DNA of 64,000 bases from Mastigias papua (lineage: Eukaryota > Cnidaria > Scyphozoa > Rhizostomeae > Mastigiidae): positions 425,501 to 489,500 of the forward strand of contig OZ025273.1 of assembly GCA_964019165.1 (NCBI GenBank). The letters are read 5' to 3'. This document shows positions 48,501-56,613 of this stretch, one piece after another. A program made the translations under genes and the position numbers. Positions within the stretch are counted from its first letter, which is position 1; the number at the start of each line of letters is the position of its first letter. Below the pieces are notes generated by a model. The model had not been told where the DNA came from. It was given only the letters and a program-made list of their open reading frames with translations, and ran no database searches.

Positions 48501-49662
48501 GACTTTGGTTTGCTTGCACCCAAAATGTTAAAGCTTTGCCAGATGTCTCTTTTGAGACGTCCTAGCTTTTGCAAAGGTAAAAGGGCTCAACCTCATAATG
48601 ATACTAAACTTTCCATGTGCAATCAATATCAATGCAAAAAATAAACGGTGTTTCGATAATGACAACTTATTTTCGATTCTAACAGAGGAAATTGAAAGAA
48701 CGAAAGCAGACAATGAGAGCAGGAAAAAAGGAAAAGTGGCTTTGCAACCAGTTGATGAGGTGATTGATGCAGTGGAATCTGGTCCACTTGTTGAATCAGC
48801 ACCAGAATGGAACTTTCCAGAGGATGAGTCAATGATAGAGCAACAACAACAATCTGTTGACCTCTTTGCTGAAAACGAATTTGATTTTCAACCAGAGCCT
48901 AATGATGACAAAAGAAATGGAGACAAAGAGCTGAGTACAAGCCTTGTACAAAAGGCAGATGAAACAGAGAATGTGACTAAAATAAAAGAGCTTGAAAGAG
49001 AGAAGGAAGATCTGCAGCAGAGGTTGTTTGATGCCAAGAATGCTTTGAGTGAATATTCTGCCAAATTGGATGACCAGGTATCAAAATGTATTAATCAGTG
49101 TACAGTAATGCGTTCTTCTGCGATTCGTTGCAATGTGACGCTAATGCTTTGCAATGCGATGTGATGCTTTGTGACAGGATGTGATGTGATGTGATGTAAT
49201 GTGATGCGATGTGATGCGATGTGATGCGATGTGATATGACGTGATGTAATGCGGTAATGCGATGTGATGTAATATGATGCGATGTGACGCGATAATGCGA
49301 TGTGATGTCATATGATGCGATTTAATGCTTTATAATGCGATGTGATACTTTGTGATGCGGTGTGATGTGATGTGATGCATATTGATACAGTATGACTTTA
49401 AGTAGGATTTGCTGGCAATATTATTGTTCAATATTTCTAAAGTAATATTTGTATTTTACTAATGTAGCTGAAGACAATTGAATCGAAAGATCCAAATTCC
49501 GAGAGGCTAGTCCGCAAAATATCAGTCAAAGGTGTTGCTACTACTGCGGAAAGTTTACCTGAAGAAAGAAAGCGTAATCCTCAGGAAAACTGGAAACTAC
49601 TGAACCAAAAAATCCAACTTCAGCGCTTGATTGAAAGGCTAACACGGCTACAGAGCAACTGA
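44233..49662 (+). CDS. Large coiled-coil protein, eight coding exons
   Basis: Joining ORFs at GT-AG boundaries gives one frame of about 1091 codons: 44233-45566, 45793-46402, 46549-46602, 47274-47426, 47654-48058, 48287-48419, 48686-49077 and 49468-49662. Every junction keeps the reading frame (exon 1/2 is phase 2, exon 6/7 phase 1, the rest phase 0). The protein is Glu/Lys-rich coiled coil almost throughout, broken by proline-rich linkers at residues about 351-392, 567-614 and 710-760, and by an acidic Gln/Glu-rich segment at about 905-985. No signal peptide or membrane segment is seen. The start ATG follows a likely 5'-UTR splice acceptor at 44225-44226. The architecture suggests a cytoskeletal, centrosomal or scaffold protein, but I do not recognise an orthologue. 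Three smaller coiled-coil genes lie downstream. Confidence 0.8.
45793..46402 (+). CDS. Exon 2 of the coiled-coil gene
   Basis: The acceptor is ttgaattttag/gttgaaa. Joining restores an AGG codon and continues LKMDNERKRM. Coiled coil is followed by a Pro-rich linker (DPLPQPSRPEYP and VMPINIPEP). The donor is aaacg/gtaatg, phase 0. Confidence 0.8.
46549..46602 (+). CDS. Exon 3 of the coiled-coil gene (54 bp)
   Basis: This short phase-0 exon encodes EMRQQQTIQNAAQLAVEK. The acceptor is ttttcttttag/gag and the donor is gaaaaa/gtgaga. The 671-bp intron after it shows no other feature. Confidence 0.7.
47274..47426 (+). CDS. Exon 4 of the coiled-coil gene
   Basis: A 153-bp phase-0 exon encoding a heptad segment that starts SHEKYEAFSDEKRHLK and ends INHQP. 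The acceptor is tttaatttag/tct and the donor is a strong cca/gtaagt. Confidence 0.78.
47654..48058 (+). CDS. Exon 5 of the coiled-coil gene
   Basis: A 405-bp phase-0 exon. It begins with a Pro/Met/Gln-rich linker (PAPSHGQPAPPPSQPMHM) and continues with strong coiled coil (KIKKLKDDKEALANSLQE). The acceptor is cacttttacag/cct and the donor is cagaaa/gtaata. Confidence 0.8.
48287..48419 (+). CDS. Exon 6 of the coiled-coil gene
   Basis: The 133-bp exon encodes NDALTVQLAELQQKQ, a Gln run and a further heptad segment. The acceptor is ctttaaacag/aat. The donor taaaaa/gtgatt is weak but gives phase 1, which fits the next acceptor exactly; without it the frame would stop at 48448. Confidence 0.65.
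48686..49077 (+). CDS. Exon 7 of the coiled-coil gene
   Basis: A 392-bp exon with acceptor cgattctaacag/agg. It contains an acidic, Gln-containing stretch (DESMIEQQQQSVDLF) and then coiled coil ending LDDQ. The donor is ccag/gtatca, phase 0. Confidence 0.78.
49102..49385. repeat. TGATG/TGATGC minisatellite in intron 7
   Basis: Imperfect pentamer and decamer repeats built on gatgtgatgc fill most of the intron between exons 7 and 8. The open frame of exon 7 runs a little way into it by chance. Confidence 0.85.
49468..49662 (+). CDS. Terminal coding exon 8 of the coiled-coil gene
   Basis: After the acceptor actaatgtag/ctg, 64 codons run to a TGA at 49660-49662, ending LIERLTRLQSN. No clear AATAAA follows; ATAAAT near 49708 is a possible weak signal. 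Confidence 0.75.
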   Translation: MKTIESKDPNSERLVRKISVKGVATTAESLPEERKRNPQENWKLLNQKIQLQRLIERLTRLQSN

Positions 49663-49849
49663 TTCAAATTCGATGGATGAATCAATTCTTTTTTACAGTT
49701 TTATTGCATAAATCTTTTGAGGAAGCTCAGCACAACTTTAGCATTGTGTAAAACTCTTCACATTTTAAATCTTTTTTACGAAACTATCTATGCGCAGTCC
49801 AAACATAATCACATCTTTTTATTTTATCATAAGTATATCTACGTTCATC

Positions 49850-50022
49850 ACCTTTATCATCATCATCATCATGACTAGTATCAATAATAATCATTAGTCA
49901 TGATAATAATAATAATAATAATAATCATCATCACCACCACCACCATCATCATCATTATGATCATCATCATTACCATCATCACCTTTATCATCACCATCAT
50001 CATCATCATCATCATCCTCATC
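49850..50022. repeat. (ATC)n / (AAT)n microsatellite
   Basis: Long tracts of atc, tca and ataat trinucleotides. Similar tracts recur at about 50340-50400 and 50728-50750 and flank the two copies of the unit described next. Confidence 0.9.
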
Positions 50023-50339
50023 GTCTGTCTGTCTTTTCCTGTACGCCCCTTACGGGGCCTAGGCTGACCCTGAGGCCAGTGTCGCCTTCAAATTGTTTAG
50101 AAGAGGTGATTGAGTCGGCTACACTCAATCCACTCTGTTACCCCAACAGTTACTTATCAGAACTGCAGCCTGAAGCTGCTGTGCCTGACTTCACTGAAGG
50201 GGCCTGGTTGGACAGCTTGCCACAGGTCATCAGCATCTGCCCCAGTTCTGAATCTCTGCGAAATGAATCACTATCAACTTAAGGGCAGAGTCTCTCTGTG
50301 CCCGCTTGCCACCACGAAGAGGTCTCCAACCATGGGCTA
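50023..50339 (+). repeat. Unit copy 1, embedded in (ATC)n (possible small mobile element)
   Basis: A GC-richer unit of about 317 bp runs from tctgtctgtc to aaccatgggcta. It includes a small hairpin (gcccc-ttac-ggggc) near its start. A second copy follows at 50399-50728. Both are flanked by ATC repeats, which suggests a small non-autonomous element or an amplified microsatellite-bearing repeat. The open frames at 50079-50282 and 50110-50340 are probably chance. I do not recognise the family. Confidence 0.7.
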
Positions 50340-50398
50340 GCATCATTCTCATCATCCTCATCATCATCATCCTCATCATCATTATCATCATCACCATA

Positions 50399-50728
50399 AT
50401 CTGTCTGTCTGTACTCCCTTTACGTCCCTTGCGGGGCCTAGGCTGATCCTAGGGTTAGTGTTCACCTTCACACGGTATAGAAGAGGTGGCTGAATCAAGT
50501 ACACTCAATCCACTCTGTTACCCCAACAGTTACTTATCAGAACTGCAGCTTGGAAGCTGCTGGGCCTGAATTTTACTGAAGGGGCCTGGCTGGGTAGTTT
50601 CCCACATGACATCAACATCTGTCCAAGTTTTGAATCTCTACCAAATGAATCGCTCTTAACTTTAAGGGCAGTGTCTCTCTGTGACCGCTTGCCACCATGA
50701 GGAGGTCTCCAACCATGGGCTACCCAAC
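50399..50728 (+). repeat. Unit copy 2, embedded in (ATC)n
   Basis: It is a diverged direct copy of 50023-50339, sharing for example ggggcctaggctga, ccaacagttacttatcagaa and ctccaaccatgggcta. Substitutions and short indels are scattered along its length, so the two copies are not a very recent duplication. Confidence 0.7.
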
Positions 50729-50749
50729 ATCATCATTATCATCACCAGC

Positions 50750-52044
50750 AGATCTATGCAATCACGTGAATACATGAATTTAGAAAATTGTTCTAAGCTA
50801 GTTCGTTTTTTCTATTAAGCAGCAAAATTCCCTAACAATTATAGCTTCAATATTTTGGTGCAATAAGTATAAAAATATAATGAAAAATGAGTCTGAAGCA
50901 ATAAAAACAGAAAAATTATTTTGCTATGAAAACAGAACCTAATGTAGCAGTATGTTTAGCTTAATTTGCAACAGTCAGCTAAGAAAATTGATCAAACAAA
51001 CAGTTCTTGCTAAGAGGAATTATTTTTGATTCAACGCTACATACTTACTCCTCCAAAGCTAGTTGCCGAGGGGGTCCTAATAAGAGCGGGGGGGGGGGGT
51101 TAGAAAAACTTTCAAAATCGATTAGCGGGGGGGGGACGGAAATTAGGCACCATAGAGTAGTCATTCAATGTAAGGTAGATTAATTTACAGTCGTGGATAT
51201 TTAGTAGGGGCTGCGCTGACAACAATCAGCCCTGAAGAACGATGATTTTAATCTTACGTAACTCTTCAGCCTACCTCAAGCATTGTGCGTCCTAATATAT
51301 ATGCTATTCGAATTCAAGGACTTCCTAAAGCTACTTGCTCTCTCCATTACATCCTAGGAACAAAACACATCACATGACCTAAATCATCAGTGGTATTTAC
51401 CACCATTAGGCCTATGCTTTGCCATACAGTTGCGGTTGCGCACAAGAGGTGTGCTAATTAAGGACTTTCAGTTGGCCCTGCACTAGGAGATTCCACTGGC
51501 GTTCACAGGATTTTGGAAGTGATTCTATGTCAAGTTTACGTCTGTTGAGTGCCAACTCTCTTACTTTCTTGTTGAGGTTACCTCTTCTACATGAGCAGCC
51601 AATGACACAAGCGGAAGGGACATGAAGCAAAACACCTGTTGATTCCAAGTTGAACCACCCGCCTTCATTCAACACTTGATCAGTAGCCTGCTGCTCTTCA
51701 GATGATCTATTCAACGTATATGATTGAGGACATAAATGCAATACGAGTTAATATTTTATGTCATATTGTCATTTATGTAGAATAGCATATTTGAATGACT
51801 CACAGCTTCATGATACTTTTTGACGCCTTGTCGTCTGTGCACAAGTTGTTCAGTATGAAACACTTATACAAGACTGTACATGCCCAGTACTAAGTCGACA
51901 CATAGTGCAGATCAGAAGATTTCATCTTTGGGATTTTCTTATCACATGACAATTTTCAAAACTAGGCTAGGATTGCGTTGCATCATTCTTTTGGGCAATC
52001 GCTCGTAGAAAGTTACAATAGGCCGACCCAGTTCTAGAACAAAG
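50750..52044. other. Intergenic region with two G-tracts
   Basis: A G12 run (51088-51099) and a G9 run (51127-51135) lie 27 bp apart. A minus-strand open frame at 51454-51741 (95 codons, with a CSCRRGN stretch) has no recognisable domain and is probably not a gene. The end of the region should hold the promoter of the ORF at 52045; no TATA box is obvious. Confidence 0.5.
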
Positions 52045-53217
52045 ATGGGGAAAAGTGTATCAAAACAACGTCAAATGGAACGAAAGTTTACAGAAGAGAG
52101 GGATAAATTGTTCAAGGAATTTTCATGTGCAAAAATTGAAATTCAGCGAAATTTTAACAATCAAAGACGTGAGCTGGAAATGGCTTTTCATCAAGAAATT
52201 GAGAAGTTGTATGCAGTACATCAGGGTCAAATCAACACAATCAAATTGCAGATGCGGGACTCCCAGTTGGGGGATTTACACGAAAAGCTGCGCGGAAGAT
52301 TGAGCAGACATCTTAGCTGGCCAATTGCAGAAAGTACTCCAAAGCAATCAGATGAAATAGTGTTATCAACAGGGTCTGAACAGAACGAGTTTAGAAAGAG
52401 TATAAAAAATCATGAAAGAGTTGAGCAGAAGACATTTGATGAATGGCAGATTCTTGTCCAACATTTAAAATTTGCATTAAACAATCAAAAGGCTTTATTT
52501 GAAAATGCATTGATCGAAGAAAAAGAAAAAATGCAAAAGCTTCTAGAAATGGAGAGGGTGGGAATGGAAGAGAAGCTTTTTAAACGTATTAATTCAACAT
52601 TGATTGAAAAGTTGAAAGACAGAGATAGGATTTTGAGCGATGGTGAGAATGGCACTCAGTTGCCATGGAATATGCTATCGGATTGGGTTCTGATTAAAGA
52701 GTACTCGAAGCAACAGGACACAAAGAGGGCACAATTAATTGATACTGATTCTGATGAAGAAAATAGCGGTGACAGTGGAGTTGATGAAAGGGGGAGAACA
52801 AAAGGTAAAAGGGGTAATTATTGGAGGATGAAATATATTGAATGTCAAAAGAGAAATACGAAAAAGTTGTCGGATATGGAAGAAAGCGTAAAGAGAAAGG
52901 AGGAATCATTGAAAGAAGAAATTGAAAAAGTAAAGAAGGAAGTTAATGATAAACATTTAAAAGAGATGAATGATGTTCAAAATATCGCGGCAAAAGAATT
53001 GCAGAAATCTTTAAAAGAAGAGAGGATTTCATGCAAAAATAAAATTAAGGAAATGAACGAAAAAATAGTAGCGTTATCAAATGAAAATGATGAACTCAGA
53101 AGAAAAATAAATGAGCTGCACTTTTCACTAGGTTGTGAGATGAGCGAAGTACATCAAGAAATGAAAGAAAAACTTGAACATTTGACTGAGATATTGACAA
53201 GAGAAGAAATGAGTTGA
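52045..53217 (+). CDS. Intronless coiled-coil protein with N-myristoylation motif
   Basis: One uninterrupted frame of 390 codons. The ATG has a good context (aagATGg), and the N-terminus MGKSVSK fits the N-myristoyl-transferase pattern M-G-x-x-x-S-K, with nearby basic residues that would help membrane binding. Coiled coil covers residues about 8-75 (FTEERDKLFKEF), 130-215 and 285-388. A Ser/Asp/Glu linker (DTDSDEENSGDSG, near residue 235) looks like a casein-kinase-2-type site. Composition resembles the multi-exon gene upstream and the ORFs at 55864 and 58839. Lack of introns could mean retroposition or simply a short gene. I infer a membrane-linked scaffold role but recognise no orthologue. 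Confidence 0.75.
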   Translation: MGKSVSKQRQMERKFTEERDKLFKEFSCAKIEIQRNFNNQRRELEMAFHQEIEKLYAVHQGQINTIKLQMRDSQLGDLHEKLRGRLSRHLSWPIAESTPKQSDEIVLSTGSEQNEFRKSIKNHERVEQKTFDEWQILVQHLKFALNNQKALFENALIEEKEKMQKLLEMERVGMEEKLFKRINSTLIEKLKDRDRILSDGENGTQLPWNMLSDWVLIKEYSKQQDTKRAQLIDTDSDEENSGDSGVDERGRTKGKRGNYWRMKYIECQKRNTKKLSDMEESVKRKEESLKEEIEKVKKEVNDKHLKEMNDVQNIAAKELQKSLKEERISCKNKIKEMNEKIVALSNENDELRRKINELHFSLGCEMSEVHQEMKEKLEHLTEILTREEMS

Positions 53218-53237
53218 ATGATGCAAAAACAATTTGA

Positions 53238-53345
53238 GCAGTAGTAGCATATAGGGAGGGTGCGGAGCATCATCCTCCCGGACGCTGCGCAATCAAGTGG
53301 GCGTGACCCTGTACGAACTAGCACCCTTCCTATATACTACTAGCA
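53238..53345. repeat. Imperfect inverted repeat, hairpin-forming (about 108 bp)
   Basis: The left arm gtagtagcatatagggaggg continues into tgc (53241-53263), and the right arm is gcacccttcctatatactac (53321-53340) followed by tagc. They are near-perfect reverse complements around a GC-rich centre (cctcccggacgctgcgc). It lies 20 bp after the stop of the preceding ORF. It could be a MITE-like element or a 3'-UTR stem. Confidence 0.65.
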
Positions 53346-54248
53346 GTATTGCCTACAACTAACCAGCCTGAATAATCTACTTTGTTCATGAGATATAATT
53401 TTCAATACTGAAAATTGATAATGCTATATGTAGTTCATTTTCCAACTGAAATTGAGTACACTGCTCAATGCAGGGTATTTTGTAACTTTTAATCATCCCA
53501 CTCCAAGGCAATTCAAATTCTGAGAGGCATTACGTCATATCTCAATATGTGTGTATTTTTCTTGGCGTATTGTAAATTGCCAAAAGGACAGAAGGCGAAC
53601 ACTGGACACAGTTGCCGACTGTCCGCGTCTTCGGTAAGGGGGAAGAGGTAGGAGGTAAAGGGATAGCAAACCAGCACCCAATGAAGGTTATATTGTATTT
53701 CACATTTCTCAAAGCAAAAAAGTAAGATTCTTGAAATACTTATAGTATTGATAGAGTTATTTCTGTAAATTGCTGGTACAGCACAGGCTCAGCCTGCCAT
53801 CTTAGGTTCACTCACTGCACAAGGCTTACACACCCACAATGCATTACGATGCACTACTTAATACATAATTACGTAATCAACAGATAGTAAAGGTAAAACT
53901 ATCATATAATATTGCTGAATTACACATCAGGTTTATGATTTAAAGCAACAAATCATCTTACTTTGCATACTTTGCAGCTTGGCTTTTGGCGGATGTATAA
54001 CCAATAACATCTAGCTGACTAATTCCTTTACAATAAAAAAGTTCAAATCTTTCTTGAATTGCATAGTTTCGCAACACGTCACAAACAGGGGAGATTGTTC
54101 TATCCTGGGAAAACAGCACCAATAGGATCGTTGTATAGGGTAGATTTGTTTGGGTAAAATATAGATTAGCCCCATAGCTGATGTCATTCTAATAAGTTGA
54201 ACAAGAATACTGAACTGCAAATCTCATAAATTCAGAGTGATTATCTCG
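53346..54248. other. Intergenic, no feature seen
   Basis: AT-rich sequence without convincing open frames, splice-bounded exons or repeats. The minus-strand frame at 54011-54220 has no recognisable features. Confidence 0.5.
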
Positions 54249-54554
54249 AGAAAGTGAAGATATATATACAAACTGAAGAAAGTGAAGAAATATATACAAA
54301 CTGAAGAAAGTGAAGATATATATACAAACTGAAGAAAGTGAAGATATATATACAAACTGAAGAAAGTGAAGATATATATACAAACTGAAGAAAGTGAAGA
54401 TATATATACAAACTGAAGAAAGTGAAGATATATATACAAACTGAAGAAAGTGAAGATATATATACAAACTGAAGAAAGTGAAGATATATATACAAACTGA
54501 AGAAAGTGAAGATATATATACAAACTGAAGAAAGTGAAGATATATATACAAACT
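54249..54554. repeat. 28-bp minisatellite, about 11 copies
   Basis: The unit gaagatatatatacaaactg plus aagaaagt repeats about 11 times with almost no variation; one copy has gaagaaatatata. Because 28 is not a multiple of three, all three frames are used, giving spurious minus-strand frames of 84-140 codons rich in YIYLHFLQF. Confidence 0.95.
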
Positions 54555-55863
54555 AGACATGTTCTTACAAAGGTTTGAAAGACATAATTTTGATAATTTT
54601 GAGTACTTCAAATAGACTCTGTAGTCAGTATATGAGCCAAATACAGAATCAGATAGTAAGATCTAAGTGAAGCGAAATAGTTGGATCATACTAATGTTCA
54701 TTTGAGGACTACAGCCTTCAACTTCTGACTATTAGTAGTGAAAAATACATTTATTTTATATGAAAAATGCCTAAACCATCTTATGGCTAGGAAGAACCTA
54801 TATTCCAAAATACATTCTTTGAGAGATGGAGGGGGCAAACGACTAGATAAAATAAATTTTCAAAGGATCGCAACTCCTCACGGCTCCCCTCCGAAGTCCG
54901 CATGGTCACAGACACACTAATCATCAATTGCTGTAAACAATCAATTGATTGAATGATCAATTGTAATCAATTGATGAAAACTGAAGTATGTGTATTGTCT
55001 CTACATCAATTGTGTTAACGACCTTTCTTTCAATGGATGCACCATCTTGAAGCGTCCAGATTGTATTTCAGATAAAGTTGGTTCCTAACGACAGGCCGGT
55101 GTTGGTAGGGGGGCTGGGGGTTTCAGCTCCACTCTTTGCCAGCAAGTCATATTTCTAGCCTTTCTCAAGTAATTTATTGCATGTAGCCCCCACTTTTTGT
55201 TTGGCAGCGCCGTGTCTGAACATAGTCTGAACGAGGTTCCATACTTCGTGTCTCGTTCTGGACAAGTAGTTACCAATGCAACTAATTCTATAACATTGTA
55301 CCAATGAGAATACTGCATTGATAGAGGCATGATATTGACAACGAGGCATGATATTGACAACGAGGCATCAATAATTAGCAACTCTGTCGTCAAAACATGC
55401 TTTTCAATCTTTTATTTTGAAATAATAATCCGCGTAGTACAGAATTTGATGCATTTGTTCTTACTGACGTCATTTCGTAACAAGCTAGGGATCATTGCCA
55501 GAAAAAGAAAACCTCGTAAACAAATAAATTCTTTAAATTAACTATTTTTAACATATGATGTAGTGCTGAAACATTGTGAACGTACACGGGTAATACTGTT
55601 TGCATGAACCGTTAAGTACTTGCAACATACGATTGTTGACCCCCGGCATCGCAATAATTTCCCTGATGGATTTTCTTTTGTATAAGATTAAAATGGTAGT
55701 GAAGCACCGGGTGAAAGGCAGTTATGCGTATGAAAATCACAGACAGCCATTTGGTAAAAGTAGTCGTTGATGGATCATTTGTGGATATCAACTGAAAATC
55801 GCGGAGAGGGTTCAGTTTCAAAAACATTGTAAGTAACAGTAGATAATATTTTACTGGCAATCG
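54555..55863. other. Intergenic region with CAATTG cluster and a 19-bp triplication
   Basis: At 54923-54974 several caattg motifs cluster, including the 14-bp palindrome CAATCAATTGATTG (54938-54951). At 55324-55368 the 19-bp unit gaggcatgatattgacaac occurs twice in tandem plus a partial third. Open frames at 55085-55393 (-) and 55612-55860 (-) show no domain. The last few hundred bases should include the promoter of the ORF at 55864. Confidence 0.5.
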
Positions 55864-56613
55864 ATGAATGTTGTAAGCGAAATGAATGAAAATAAAGCGG
55901 ACGATCTGGTCATACAGAACGTTGGTGCAATGAAAACCAGTAAAAATTTATCGGATGAAGGTGAAATAGTAAATGATATAAAAAATACAAAAAAGTTAAT
56001 AAGTTGGTGCTATGACAAGTTCAAAAGACAAGAGTTGGAAGAAAGGGATTTTGAGGGGATTTTGAAAGCGCTGGATTGCGATGGAAATGCCAACAAGACA
56101 TTGCGGAATGGAAGTGAATCAGAAGATGATTTAGATAAAGCCTGTCCCGTCGATTTTGAGCTGGATTTTCAAGATGGTGAGATTAAAGTAATGGGTACAT
56201 CCAGCAAGGAAATGAAAACTGGGACATCTAATGAAAGGGACAAGAAAGAAGGACGACTCAAAGGAACACGAGGTCAGGATGAAAAACACATAAATAAACA
56301 CATGAAATATTTAATGACCACATTTGAGCAAGAAAAGAAAAATCTGCTGAGAAAAGTTGAAGTTGAAAAAGAAATAATTGCAAAGCAAGTTGCCGATGAT
56401 TATGAGAGAAAGCTGAAAGTTGAAAAGGACTTCTTGGGCACGGTAATAGCTGATTTAGTGAAAAGTGTTGAAGATGCAAAAAGGCAAATTCAGGAATTGC
56501 AAATGATTAGAGAGCACGATCGAATGACGCTGCAGAAATTGTTCAAAAGGAAACTTGCCGATGAGAGGAAGAAAATATTGCACGAGGCAAAAAGCCACTG
56601 TGGCAAGGCCTAG
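55864..56613 (+). CDS. Small intronless coiled-coil protein
   Basis: This 249-codon frame starts MNVVSEMNENKADD; M7 is an alternative start. Residues about 35-80 are mixed polar and include ISWCYDKFKRQELEERDFEG. Residues 85-120 are acidic (ESEDDLDKACPVDFELDF). Residues about 145-245 form a coiled coil with TTFEQEKKNLLRKVEVEKE and DYERKLKVEKDFLGTVIADL, which resembles segments of the neighbouring coiled-coil ORFs. It ends in TAG. There is no signal peptide or membrane segment. It may be one exon of a longer gene, since a gtaagt lies just upstream near 55829. Function unknown. Confidence 0.65.
   Translation: MNVVSEMNENKADDLVIQNVGAMKTSKNLSDEGEIVNDIKNTKKLISWCYDKFKRQELEERDFEGILKALDCDGNANKTLRNGSESEDDLDKACPVDFELDFQDGEIKVMGTSSKEMKTGTSNERDKKEGRLKGTRGQDEKHINKHMKYLMTTFEQEKKNLLRKVEVEKEIIAKQVADDYERKLKVEKDFLGTVIADLVKSVEDAKRQIQELQMIREHDRMTLQKLFKRKLADERKKILHEAKSHCGKA

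Noticed and set aside
50079..50340. Two plus-strand frames of 67 and 76 codons
   Set aside because: They lie in a repeated non-coding unit, and the second copy at 50399-50728 does not keep the frames.
54189..54611. Frames of 84-140 codons rich in YIYLHFLQF, which look membrane-like
   Set aside because: They are translations of the 28-bp minisatellite in its three frames.
55085..55393. Minus-strand frame of 102 codons
   Set aside because: It has no domain, includes the 19-bp tandem duplication, and overlaps another frame; possibly part of a dispersed repeat.
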